From Pleomorphomonas diazotrophica (GTDB taxonomy: Bacteria; Pseudomonadota; Alphaproteobacteria; Rhizobiales; Pleomorphomonadaceae): DNA of 64,000 nucleotides. Below are positions 26,491 to 33,793 of the stretch, one piece after another. The position numbers and the translations under genes were made by a program. The notes below the pieces were generated by a model, which did no database searches, was not told where the DNA came from, and was given only the letters and a program-made list of their open reading frames with translations. The DNA lies in NCBI RefSeq assembly GCF_002844595.1, contig NZ_PJNW01000002.1, positions 620,001-684,000 on the forward strand. The letters are read 5' to 3'. Each line of letters opens with the position of its first letter. Within the stretch, counting starts at the first letter, position 1.

Positions 26491-27291
26491 ATGTCCAATA
26501 TGGTTGTCAAAGCGGCGCTGGCGCTTGCCGTCGCCTCGTCGGTGGCGCTGCCGGCTCTCGCCGAGGATGTGATCAGGATCGGCATGACGCCGGAGCCCTA
26601 TCTGCCGTTCGGCCAGGTCAACGCCGCTGGTGAGTGGGAAGGCATCGAGGCCGATATCACCCACGCCCTCTGCGAGCGCATGAAGGTGAAGTGCGAGATT
26701 TCGGCCATGGCCTTCGACGGCCTGCTGCCGGCGCTGAAGGAGAACAAGCTCGACGTGGCCGTCGGCGCCTTCTCGATCACCGACGAGCGCCGTGAGACGG
26801 TGGACTTCAGCGCCTCCTACTATACCGAGGGCACCTCGCTGGTCGGCCCGAAGTCGGAAGAGGTCACGATCGGTACGGTCGACGCGCCGGATGGCAGCAA
26901 GATCCTCGATCCCAAGGCTTTCGAGGGCAAGATCCTCGGCGTGCAAGCCTCGACGGTCCAGCACCAGTATGTGACCAAATACTACCCTGAGGTCGAGGTG
27001 AAGGCCTACGACACCGCCGACAACTCCATGGCCGACCTCGCCGCCGGCCGCATCGACTTCGTGCTGTCGCCGGACCTCTATCTCCACACCTTCCTGGCGA
27101 CGCCGCAGGGCGCCGACTTCGACATCAAGGCGGCCGCGCCCGAGAACAAGGTGCTCGGCGAAGGCGTCGGCTATGTCGTCAAGAAGGGTGACGCGGCCAC
27201 GCTGAAGAAGGTCGACGACGCGCTCGCCTCGATCAAGGCCGACGGTACGCTCGACAAGAGCATTGCTCACTGGGTCGACGGGGCCAAGTAA
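26491..27291 (+). CDS. Polar amino-acid ABC transporter substrate-binding protein (family 3), second of two
   Basis: 266 residues. Signal peptide with probable cleavage near residue 24 (PALA/ED). Family-3 motifs: RIGMTPEPYLPFGQVNAAGE near 28, GIEADITHALCERMKVKCEI near 50 and GAFSITDERRETVDFSASYY near 93. It carries a small insertion (IGTVDAPDGSKILDPKAFEG, about 128-147) compared with the first binding protein. The start at 26491 has GGGGAA ten bases upstream. It directly precedes the permease genes and is separated from them by a strong hairpin. Confidence 0.92.
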   Translation: MSNMVVKAALALAVASSVALPALAEDVIRIGMTPEPYLPFGQVNAAGEWEGIEADITHALCERMKVKCEISAMAFDGLLPALKENKLDVAVGAFSITDERRETVDFSASYYTEGTSLVGPKSEEVTIGTVDAPDGSKILDPKAFEGKILGVQASTVQHQYVTKYYPEVEVKAYDTADNSMADLAAGRIDFVLSPDLYLHTFLATPQGADFDIKAAAPENKVLGEGVGYVVKKGDAATLKKVDDALASIKADGTLDKSIAHWVDGAK

Positions 27292-27303
27292 GCTCCGACT
27301 TTT

Positions 27304-27340
27304 ACCGCCGCCGATCCCTGACGGAGCCGGCGGCGGTTTT
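27304..27340 (+). terminator. Strong hairpin with T run between binding-protein and permease genes
   Basis: ACCGCCGCCG (27304-27313) pairs with CGGCGGCGGT (27328-27337) and is followed by TTTT. It lies 13 bases after the binding-protein stop and 21 bases before the permease. As an attenuator it would make binding protein more abundant than permease, as is common in such operons. Confidence 0.65.
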
Positions 27341-27357
27341 CCTTTCCGGATGGCGCG

Positions 27358-28071
27358 ATGGACGGCACTCTCTCACTGCTCAGTTGGGGCGACGCGGGCT
27401 GGAGCGACGATCTCTTCTGGGGCATCGTCACCACGCTCAAGGTGTCGGTGTCGGCCTACCTGATCGCCTTGGTCTTCGGCGCGGTCTGCGCCGCCGGCAA
27501 ACAGTCGTCCTGGCGCGCCGCTCGCATTATCGCCGGGGTCTACACCACGGTTGTCCGGGCCCTGCCGGAGCTTCTGGTCATCCTGCTGCTCTATTTCTCG
27601 ATCGCGTCTGGCATCGAGCGACTGGTCAAGGGCTTCGGCCTTGCAGGTGATAACTTTCAGGTCAGTCCGTTCTGGGCAGCGGTGGTGGCGCTCGCCTTCG
27701 TCTCCGGCGCCTTCATGGCCGAGGTGCTGCGCGCCGCCTATCTTGCCGTGCCCTTGGGGCAGATCGAAGCGGGTCTGGCGCTGGGCATGCATCGCGGGCT
27801 CATTCTCGTGCGCATCGTTGCGCCGCAGATGATCCGCCACGCCATTCCCGGCATGGGCAACCTCTGGCTGGAGATGACCAAGGAAAGCGCCATCATCTCG
27901 GTGCTCGGCGCCTTCAACGATCTCCTCTACGTCGGTTACCGGGCGGCGGCGGGCACGCGGCAGTATATCTTCTTCTACGGCATTACGGCCGTGCTGTTCC
28001 TCATGATCACGGCGGTGTCCGTCTGGGCGATTTCCCGCATCGAGCGGCGTTTCTCGAGGGGCTACCGCTGA
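27358..28071 (+). CDS. Polar amino-acid ABC transporter permease, HisQ type
   Basis: 237 residues with about five membrane helices. The EAA loop reads PLGQIEAGLALGMHRGLILV near 138, and the N-terminal TTLKVSVSAYLIALVFGAVC is typical of the family. The stop codon overlaps the start of the next permease (TGATG), indicating a coupled heterodimer. No ATPase gene is present before the operon ends at 29940. Confidence 0.92.
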   Translation: MDGTLSLLSWGDAGWSDDLFWGIVTTLKVSVSAYLIALVFGAVCAAGKQSSWRAARIIAGVYTTVVRALPELLVILLLYFSIASGIERLVKGFGLAGDNFQVSPFWAAVVALAFVSGAFMAEVLRAAYLAVPLGQIEAGLALGMHRGLILVRIVAPQMIRHAIPGMGNLWLEMTKESAIISVLGAFNDLLYVGYRAAAGTRQYIFFYGITAVLFLMITAVSVWAISRIERRFSRGYR

Positions 28072-28784
28072 TGGAGTCGCTCGCCCACGTCATCTCGTTC
28101 CTGCCGCCGCTTGTCGCCGCCATGCCGCTGACGCTGTTCCTGACGGTGACCGGTGTCGTCTTCGGGCTGCTGATGGGGACGCTTGTCGCTGTGGCGATGG
28201 TCTACGGTCGGCGAACGTCTGCCTGGCCGGCCAAGGCCTTTACCTTCGCCTTCCGCGGCACGCCGCTCCTGGTGCAGCTCTACCTCATCTACTACGGCCT
28301 CGGGCAGGTGCTGCCGGGCACCTTCATCCGCCATTCCTTCCTGTGGCCCTATCTCCGCGACGGCCTCTGGTATGCCGTGTTCGCGCTGTCGCTCAATCAG
28401 GCCGCCTACAATGCCGAGGTGATCCGCGGCGCCATTCTTGCCGTTCCCAAGGGCCAGACCGAAGCGGGCATCGCCGTGGGCATGCGGCCCGTCACCATCC
28501 TGAGGCGCATCACGCTGCCGCAGGCGCTCAGGCTCTGCCTGCCGGTGCTCACCTCCGACGTCATCATTCTCCTGAAGTCGACGTCGCTCGCCTCGACCAT
28601 CACCATCATGGAAATGATGGGCACGGCCCGCATGCTGCAACGCCAGTCGCTCTTGATCTTCGAGCCGCTGATCGCCGCCGGACTTCTCTATTTCGCCGTG
28701 GTCGTTGTGCTGACCCGTGTCATGGCCGAGGTCGAACGCCGCCTGACGCTCTATCGCCAGCCGGCACGGCCGCAACAAGGCTAA
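28071..28784 (+). CDS. Polar amino-acid ABC transporter permease, HisM type
   Basis: 237 residues with about five membrane helices. Family motifs: FRGTPLLVQLYLIYYGLGQV near 62 and the EAA loop PKGQTEAGIAVGMRPVTILR near 126, followed by KSTSLASTITIMEMMGTA near 166. It overlaps the HisQ-type gene by one base and is followed by the amidohydrolase gene five bases later. Confidence 0.92.
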   Translation: MESLAHVISFLPPLVAAMPLTLFLTVTGVVFGLLMGTLVAVAMVYGRRTSAWPAKAFTFAFRGTPLLVQLYLIYYGLGQVLPGTFIRHSFLWPYLRDGLWYAVFALSLNQAAYNAEVIRGAILAVPKGQTEAGIAVGMRPVTILRRITLPQALRLCLPVLTSDVIILLKSTSLASTITIMEMMGTARMLQRQSLLIFEPLIAAGLLYFAVVVVLTRVMAEVERRLTLYRQPARPQQG

Positions 28785-28788
28785 AGTC

Positions 28789-29940
28789 ATGGACGAATCC
28801 GTCTTTCGGACCTTCCTGCCCGAGCTGGTCGACATCCGTCGGCGCCTGCACCAGATGCCGGAGGCCGGTTACCAGGAGAGGCAAACCTCGGCCTTCGTTG
28901 CCGATCTGCTGGAAGGCTGGGGCCTTACCGTGACGCGCGGTCTTGCCGAGACCGGCTTCGTGGCGACGCTCGATCGGGGCGGTGACAACAGGGCAATCGG
29001 CCTCAGGGCTGACATGGATGGCCTGCCGATCGTCGAGGAAACCGGCGTCGCCTACGCAAGCCGTGCGCCAGGCATGATGCATGCCTGCGGTCATGACGGC
29101 CACACGACGATGCTGATCGGCGCCGCCTTCCGCCTGCTTCATGACGACGACTTCCGGGGCAAGGTGCATTTCATCTTCCAGCCGGCCGAGGAGACGGCGG
29201 GCGGCGCGGCACGGATGATCGAAGAAGGGTTGTTCGAGCGCTTTCCTTGCGATGCGGTCTTCGCGCTTCATAACTATCCAGGTCTCGCCGCCGGTCGCTT
29301 CTCGGCGCGGACTGGCGCCATGATGGCAGCGATCGATGCCGCAACGCTGACAGTGCGGGGAGCCGGCGGCCACGGCGCCCGCCCGGAGGATACGGTCGAT
29401 CCAGTGGTGGCGGCGGCGAGCATCGTCATGGCATTGCAGACGGCGATATCGCGCAATGTGCCGCCGCAGGAAGCCGGCGTGATCACCGTCGGCGCCTTCC
29501 ACGCCGGTTCGGCCTGCAACGTCATTCCCGATGAGGCGGTGCTGGAGGTCAGCCTGCGCGCCACAGACCCCGATGTGCGGACCAAGTTATGCCGGCGGTT
29601 CGAGGAAATCGCTCGCTCGCAGGCGCAGAGCTTCGGCGCCGAGGTGCGCATCGATTGGCAGGTCGGATACCCCGTCACCATGAACGATGCCGCTTCGGTC
29701 GATCTGGCCGCCAAGGTAATCCGCGACATCTTCGATGACGATGCCTTCGAGCCGCTCGACCGGCCGATGATGGGCAGCGAAGACTTCGCCTTCATGCTGG
29801 AGAAGGTGAAGGGTGCCTATCTCTTCCTCGGCAATGGAGACAGCGCGGGGCTGCATAGCAGTCGCTACGACTTCAATGACGCCCTTCTGGAACGTGGCCC
29901 CATCTTCCTGCACGCCCTGGCGCGGCGGTTCTTTGCCTGA
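28789..29940 (+). CDS. M20D-family metallo-amidohydrolase (hippurate hydrolase / aminoacylase type)
   Basis: 383 residues. Metal-binding motifs: HACGHDGHTTM near 101 (family CGHDGH), QPAEETAGGA near 132 and MGSEDFAFM near 326. The family cleaves N-acyl amino acids and related amides using two zinc or manganese ions; no signal peptide, so cytoplasmic. Last gene of the DDAH/ABC operon. A role in deacylating an imported arginine or citrulline derivative is inferred from context only. Confidence 0.88.
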   Translation: MDESVFRTFLPELVDIRRRLHQMPEAGYQERQTSAFVADLLEGWGLTVTRGLAETGFVATLDRGGDNRAIGLRADMDGLPIVEETGVAYASRAPGMMHACGHDGHTTMLIGAAFRLLHDDDFRGKVHFIFQPAEETAGGAARMIEEGLFERFPCDAVFALHNYPGLAAGRFSARTGAMMAAIDAATLTVRGAGGHGARPEDTVDPVVAAASIVMALQTAISRNVPPQEAGVITVGAFHAGSACNVIPDEAVLEVSLRATDPDVRTKLCRRFEEIARSQAQSFGAEVRIDWQVGYPVTMNDAASVDLAAKVIRDIFDDDAFEPLDRPMMGSEDFAFMLEKVKGAYLFLGNGDSAGLHSSRYDFNDALLERGPIFLHALARRFFA

Positions 29941-29942
29941 CA

Positions 29943-30491
29943 TCACCTGACGAGCGAGATCAGCTCGTCCGTGCTGCCGGTTTCGGCGATCCATGGGAAA
30001 GTCAGCTCGACGCTGCGCCTGTGCGCCTCCGGGTTGGCGTCGGCCATCGCATCGACGGGCAGGGCGACATTGTAACCGAGCTCGTGGGCGAAGCGGGCCG
30101 TCGACTCGACGCCGCGGCTGGTGGCGATGCCGCAGACGACGACGCCGGTGACGCCGAGATCACGAAGGCGGGCGTCGAGGCCGGTATCAGTAAAGGCGCC
30201 CCAGGTCTTCTTGCTGATGCGGATGTCGTCTGGTGAAGAGCCGAGTTCAGGAAGAAGCTCGGCCCAGTCGGCAGGCCTGTCACCGCTCGGTTTCTTGTCG
30301 GTGCGACCCGGTGCCCCGCCGACAACGTTGACCAAGACCACCGGCCGCTTCGCTGCCCTGAAAGCGCCGATCAGCTTAACGGCATTGGCGATTGCAGGGC
30401 GTGCCAGCTCCCGCGGGGGCAGTGCGGCAATACCTTTTTGCAAATCGATAACGATAAGGGCAGTGTGAGCGTCGATCGTGGTAAATGACAT
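29943..30491 (-). CDS. Isochorismatase-fold hydrolase lacking the nucleophilic cysteine
   Basis: 182 residues of the cysteine-hydrolase (isochorismatase/nicotinamidase) fold. Asp16 (IVIDLQ) and Lys95 (SKKTW) are present. The motif G-x-x-T-x-x-C reads GIATSRGVESTA, with Gly127 where nicotinamidases and carbamoylases have the nucleophilic Cys. True isochorismatases also lack that Cys, so an activity not needing a thiol is possible. The start at 30491 was chosen because it gives the usual family N-terminus. It converges with the amidohydrolase gene, two bases between stops. Confidence 0.8.
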   Translation of the reverse strand: MSFTTIDAHTALIVIDLQKGIAALPPRELARPAIANAVKLIGAFRAAKRPVVLVNVVGGAPGRTDKKPSGDRPADWAELLPELGSSPDDIRISKKTWGAFTDTGLDARLRDLGVTGVVVCGIATSRGVESTARFAHELGYNVALPVDAMADANPEAHRRSVELTFPWIAETGSTDELISLVR

Positions 30492-30727
30492 GGCTGCAAA
30501 TCCCACAGAAGTTGAATAACGCTGACACGGACAGTGTACCGCGAATTGCGGCGGGGCCATGACGCACTTTGAGGTAGGACGAGTCCCGCCGCTGTTAAGA
30601 CGAAGTGCGGAGACAGAGCTGGCAAGGCGCCACCGTTTCTCTACGGACTGGAAACTTTTCTCCGTTAATCTAGTTAAGTCGAAACGAGTCGGGCTTTCAG
30701 CTCTATAGACAATCGCCGCTGGGTCAG

Positions 30728-31156
30728 ATGGGTAAGGTTGCCGCCAAGGAGAAGGTTCAACATCAGGTCGCCGCGCTTCCGTTTCGACGGACAGCGGATG
30801 GCGATGTTTCGGTGCTGCTTGTTTCCTCGCGCGAGACGCATCGCCCCCTGATCCCCAAGGGATGGCGCATGAAGGGCAAGAGCGATCGCAAGGCGGCAGC
30901 GATCGAGGCGATGGAGGAGGCCGGTGTCATCGGTACCCCGTCCAAGGCGCCGATCGGCCGTTATCGCTACTGGAAACGCCTTGAGGACTGCTTCACGCTG
31001 GTCGATGTGGACGTCTATAGCCTTGAAGTGAGCGAAAACCTCGCCGACTGGCCGGAGCGCAGCGAACGTCAGCGTCAGTGGATGAGCCGCGAAGACGCCG
31101 CCGTCCTGGTTGACGAGCCTGGACTCGCCCATATCCTGCAGTCTTTCCGCGCCTGA
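30728..31156 (+). CDS. NUDIX hydrolase (diphosphoinositol-polyphosphate phosphohydrolase-like)
   Basis: 142 residues. The NUDIX box runs about 44-66 and includes GWRMKGKS, then AAAIEAMEEAGVIG with the metal-binding Glu residues. The N-terminal VAALPFRR and PLIPKGW preceding the box are typical of the small DIPP/Ap4A-like group that hydrolyses nucleotide or inositol pyrophosphates. Cytoplasmic, apparently monocistronic. A small hairpin (CCGAT/ATCGG, 31169-31182) follows the stop. Confidence 0.88.
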   Translation: MGKVAAKEKVQHQVAALPFRRTADGDVSVLLVSSRETHRPLIPKGWRMKGKSDRKAAAIEAMEEAGVIGTPSKAPIGRYRYWKRLEDCFTLVDVDVYSLEVSENLADWPERSERQRQWMSREDAAVLVDEPGLAHILQSFRA

Positions 31157-31651
31157 GCATTTTCTCCGATCGTGATCGGCAAGATTTGTCATGCTCCTCT
31201 TGGGTGCTGCAGTCGCCTGCGCGCAGTGGTCTCGCCGGCCGCGCTCCGTCCCGTGTGAATTAGCGGATTTGCAGGCAGAATTTGCCGGCGTGTGTTGCCG
31301 ATCGCAACGATCTGTAACTCATTGTAAAAACTTATAAAACTCAGAAAAATAGCATAGAGCTTGCAACGTTCTACCCTGAAGACGGCGCTGGAGATGGCCT
31401 CAGTTGCATTTTGCGAACAACGTTTGTGAGGAATGGCGGAAATCTCGGATTTGAGGGTCTTGTGGATAGGCAATGGCTGCCCGGCAGTTTTTTCCTTGCG
31501 GAATAACTTGCCTAAGACCAGAGAAATAATTGCCTATACTTACAAAACTCTCTGAATTCTCGTTTTTGTGCGCCTGAATTTCTCTGTTGCTTCGTACAAG
31601 GTTCAAGTGGGGCAATCCAATTCGATGTCGTGTCTGGGGTAGGGGTGTGCG
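31157..31651 (+). other. Intergenic region upstream of the ECF sigma gene
   Basis: 495 bases with no convincing gene and clearly lower GC than the surroundings, especially 31320-31380 and 31500-31600. It should hold the promoter of the sigma factor gene. I found no long repeat or RNA gene. A 94-codon frame on the minus strand (31189-31473) has no recognisable domain and no good ribosome site. Confidence 0.5.
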
Positions 31652-32308
31652 ATGATGGCTGCTGCTGCAAGTTCGTTTGGCGCTACGGTTCCGCTGCCGT
31701 TTCCGTCTCGTGGCGCGGTGAAAAGCGATTCCGCGACGCCAGCTCGAAGCGAGGACGATCTGCTGCTGGAGCGTATCGCAAACGACGATCGGGACGCCTT
31801 CGCTCGATTGGTCGAACGGCACGCCGATCGGGGCTTCGCACTGGCCTTGCGCATCCTGAAGAACTCAGATGATGCCGAGGACGTGGTGCAGGACAGCTTC
31901 CTGAAGCTGTGGACGCACCGCAAGCGCATGGAGATCGGTCGCGCCAAGTTCTCGACCTGGCTCTACAGGGTCATCACCAACCGCTGCATCGATCTCAGGC
32001 GCAAGCCGGCGATGGACGACATCGAGACGGCGCCCGAGGTGGCCGATGGGGCTGACGACGCATTGACCCTTCTGCACCGCGCCTCGATGACCAGCCTTCT
32101 TGAAGTGGCGCTGTCGCGCCTGCCCGATCAGCAGCGGGTCGCCGTCATCCTCAGCTATCACGAGGCCATGTCGAACGCCGAGATCGCCGAAGTGATGGAG
32201 ACAACGGTGATGGCTGTCGAGTCCCTGCTGAAGCGCGGCCGCCAGCAGCTTCGCAAGCATCTGGCACGGGCAGAAGACGATATCCGTCAGTCGTTTACCC
32301 GCGGTTAA
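31652..32308 (+). CDS. ECF-type RNA polymerase sigma factor
   Basis: 218 residues. Region 2 includes FARLVERHADRGFALALRIL near 50 and DAEDVVQDSFLKLW near 74, region 4 runs about 150-198 with LPDQQRVAVILSYHEAMSNA and EIAEVMETTVMAVESLLKRG. An extra low-complexity N-terminus of about 30 residues precedes region 2. No region 3, hence ECF. Tandem ATG codons at 31652 and 31655 follow a GGGGT-rich stretch. A small protein of the kind often encoded directly behind such sigma genes appears only at 36206, beyond three filament genes. Targets may include the neighbouring flagellar genes, which is inference. Confidence 0.9.
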   Translation: MMAAAASSFGATVPLPFPSRGAVKSDSATPARSEDDLLLERIANDDRDAFARLVERHADRGFALALRILKNSDDAEDVVQDSFLKLWTHRKRMEIGRAKFSTWLYRVITNRCIDLRRKPAMDDIETAPEVADGADDALTLLHRASMTSLLEVALSRLPDQQRVAVILSYHEAMSNAEIAEVMETTVMAVESLLKRGRQQLRKHLARAEDDIRQSFTRG

Positions 32309-32376
32309 CCATAAACTCAACGTCCGTCCGCCCACCAGCGCCGGATCGCCTCCCGCTCATCCGTTGAAGACACGAA

Positions 32377-32398
32377 GCGAGGGGCGATGACGCCTCGC
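32377..32398 (+). repeat. Hairpin in the gap between sigma factor and flagellin genes
   Basis: GCGAGG (32377-32382) pairs with CCTCGC (32393-32398) around a 10-base loop. Could act as weak terminator of the sigma gene or as part of the flagellin leader. Confidence 0.3.
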
Positions 32399-32423
32399 GC
32401 CGACGTTCTCCCGGCAGAGGAAG

Positions 32424-32437
32424 GGATGACGTCATCC
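32424..32437. promoter_or_regulatory. 14-base perfect palindrome in the flagellin leader
   Basis: GGATGACGTCATCC ends 19 bases before the flagellin ATG and directly abuts the ribosome-binding region (GAGGA at 32443-32447). It could be an operator for a dimeric regulator or form a structure that controls translation initiation. No counterpart was seen before fliD, flgE or flgK. Confidence 0.4.
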
Positions 32438-32456
32438 ATTGATGAGGACTACCGCA

Positions 32457-33704
32457 ATGCCCGTCATTTCCACCAACACCGCCGCCAACTCCGCCGTCCG
32501 TTACCTGAACATCAATGCCTCCGAGCAGTCGTCGTCGCTGTCCAAGCTGGCTTCGGGCTCCCGCATCACGCAGGCATCCGACGACGCCGCTGGTCTCGCC
32601 ATCTCGACGCGCATCTCGTCCGACGTGGCCACGCTGAATCAGGCGGCGACCAACGCCTCGCACGCCGTGTCGGTGCTGCAGACCGCGGACGGCGGCGCCT
32701 CGAACATTTCCGACATCCTGGAGCGCATGAAGACGCTGGCCACCCAGTCGGCGTCCGGCACGGTTACCGATGACGAGCGCGAGTACATCGACGCCGAGTT
32801 CCAGGAACTGATCGAACAGATCGATACGATCGCGACCGGTACCCGTTTCAATGGCGAGAGCTTGCTCGACGGGACGTCTGATTTCGAAACGACCACCGGC
32901 GGCACCAGCATCATGGTCGGCTCATCGGCTGACGATACCATCCAGGTGACGATCGACTCTCTGACCTCATCGACGCTCGGTCTGTCCACCTCGGCCGCCA
33001 ACGACATCACCGCTGACCTCAGCGACGCCGCCATCGGTATCGGTCAGGGCGCCAGCGCCACCTCGGTCGTGCTCAGCGTCTCCGTCGATGGTGGCGCCGC
33101 CGTTGACGTCACGCTCGACAGCGCCGCCGACACCGACAGCGACGGCGTCCTGACGGGTGACGAGATCGGCGCCGCCTTCGAGGCCGCCTCTGTGACCGGT
33201 GCGTCCTTCTCCTACGCCAACGGCCAGCTTACGGTTTCCAACACCTCGACCAACACCGGCAGCGCCAGCTCGCTCAGCATCTCGGTCAACACGACAAGCA
33301 CCGACTACGCGGCGGCGACCGGGTCGTCGATCCTCAAGGAACTCGGCTTTACCTCCGACACATCGGCAACCTCGGTGTCCACGGTTGGATCCGGCACCTC
33401 GGATATCGATGTGACGACCCAGGCCAACGCCACCAGTGCCCTCGATGCCATCGACGCGGCGATCGACCAGGTGTCTGCGGCTCGCGCCAGTATCGGCGCC
33501 CAGGAGAGCCGCTTTGAGTTCTCCTCGGAATCGATAGCGACCTCCATTGAGAACCTCGAGTCAGCCAACTCGGCCATCACCGACGTCGACGTTGCCTCCG
33601 AGGAAGCCAAGCTCGCGTCGGCGGAAGTGAAGGTGCAGGCGGCCGTTGCTGCCGCCTCCTCGGCCAACGACATGACGCAGAACCTCCTGAAGCTGCTTCA
33701 GTAA
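32457..33704 (+). CDS. fliC: Flagellin with an EF-hand-like loop in its variable domain
   Basis: 415 residues. N-terminal D0/D1 (ISTNTAANSAVRYLNINASE, then SGSRITQASDDAAGLAIS) and C-terminal D1/D0 (ARASIGAQESRFEFSSESIA, ending NDMTQNLLKLLQ) are standard filament interfaces. The central region, about 165-310, is Ser/Thr/Asp-rich and contains DTDSDGVLTGDE at residues 225-236, a textbook 12-residue EF-hand calcium loop followed by a short helix. No cysteine. The ATG at 32457 has GAGGA nine bases upstream; an upstream start at 32439 lacks one. Exported through the flagellar type III system; FliS, encoded downstream, is its expected chaperone. Confidence 0.93.
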   Translation: MPVISTNTAANSAVRYLNINASEQSSSLSKLASGSRITQASDDAAGLAISTRISSDVATLNQAATNASHAVSVLQTADGGASNISDILERMKTLATQSASGTVTDDEREYIDAEFQELIEQIDTIATGTRFNGESLLDGTSDFETTTGGTSIMVGSSADDTIQVTIDSLTSSTLGLSTSAANDITADLSDAAIGIGQGASATSVVLSVSVDGGAAVDVTLDSAADTDSDGVLTGDEIGAAFEAASVTGASFSYANGQLTVSNTSTNTGSASSLSISVNTTSTDYAAATGSSILKELGFTSDTSATSVSTVGSGTSDIDVTTQANATSALDAIDAAIDQVSAARASIGAQESRFEFSSESIATSIENLESANSAITDVDVASEEAKLASAEVKVQAAVAAASSANDMTQNLLKLLQ

Positions 33705-33727
33705 GCTTCCGCGGCACAAAGGGCGGG

Positions 33728-33746
33728 CGGCGCGGCTGACGCGCCG
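33728..33746 (+). terminator. Hairpin between flagellin and fliD
   Basis: CGGCGCG (33728-33734) pairs with CGCGCCG (33740-33746). It lies 24 bases after the flagellin stop. Without a T run it may act as a 3' stabiliser or partial attenuator, keeping flagellin message above fliD. Confidence 0.45.
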
Positions 33747-33793
33747 TCTGCATCGACACCATCGCTTCGGTGCGGAGCGACGAAGGAGGGGCC

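Noticed and set aside
31189-31473. 94-codon minus-strand frame before the ECF sigma gene
   Set aside because: Crosses a low-GC promoter-like region, no recognisable features.
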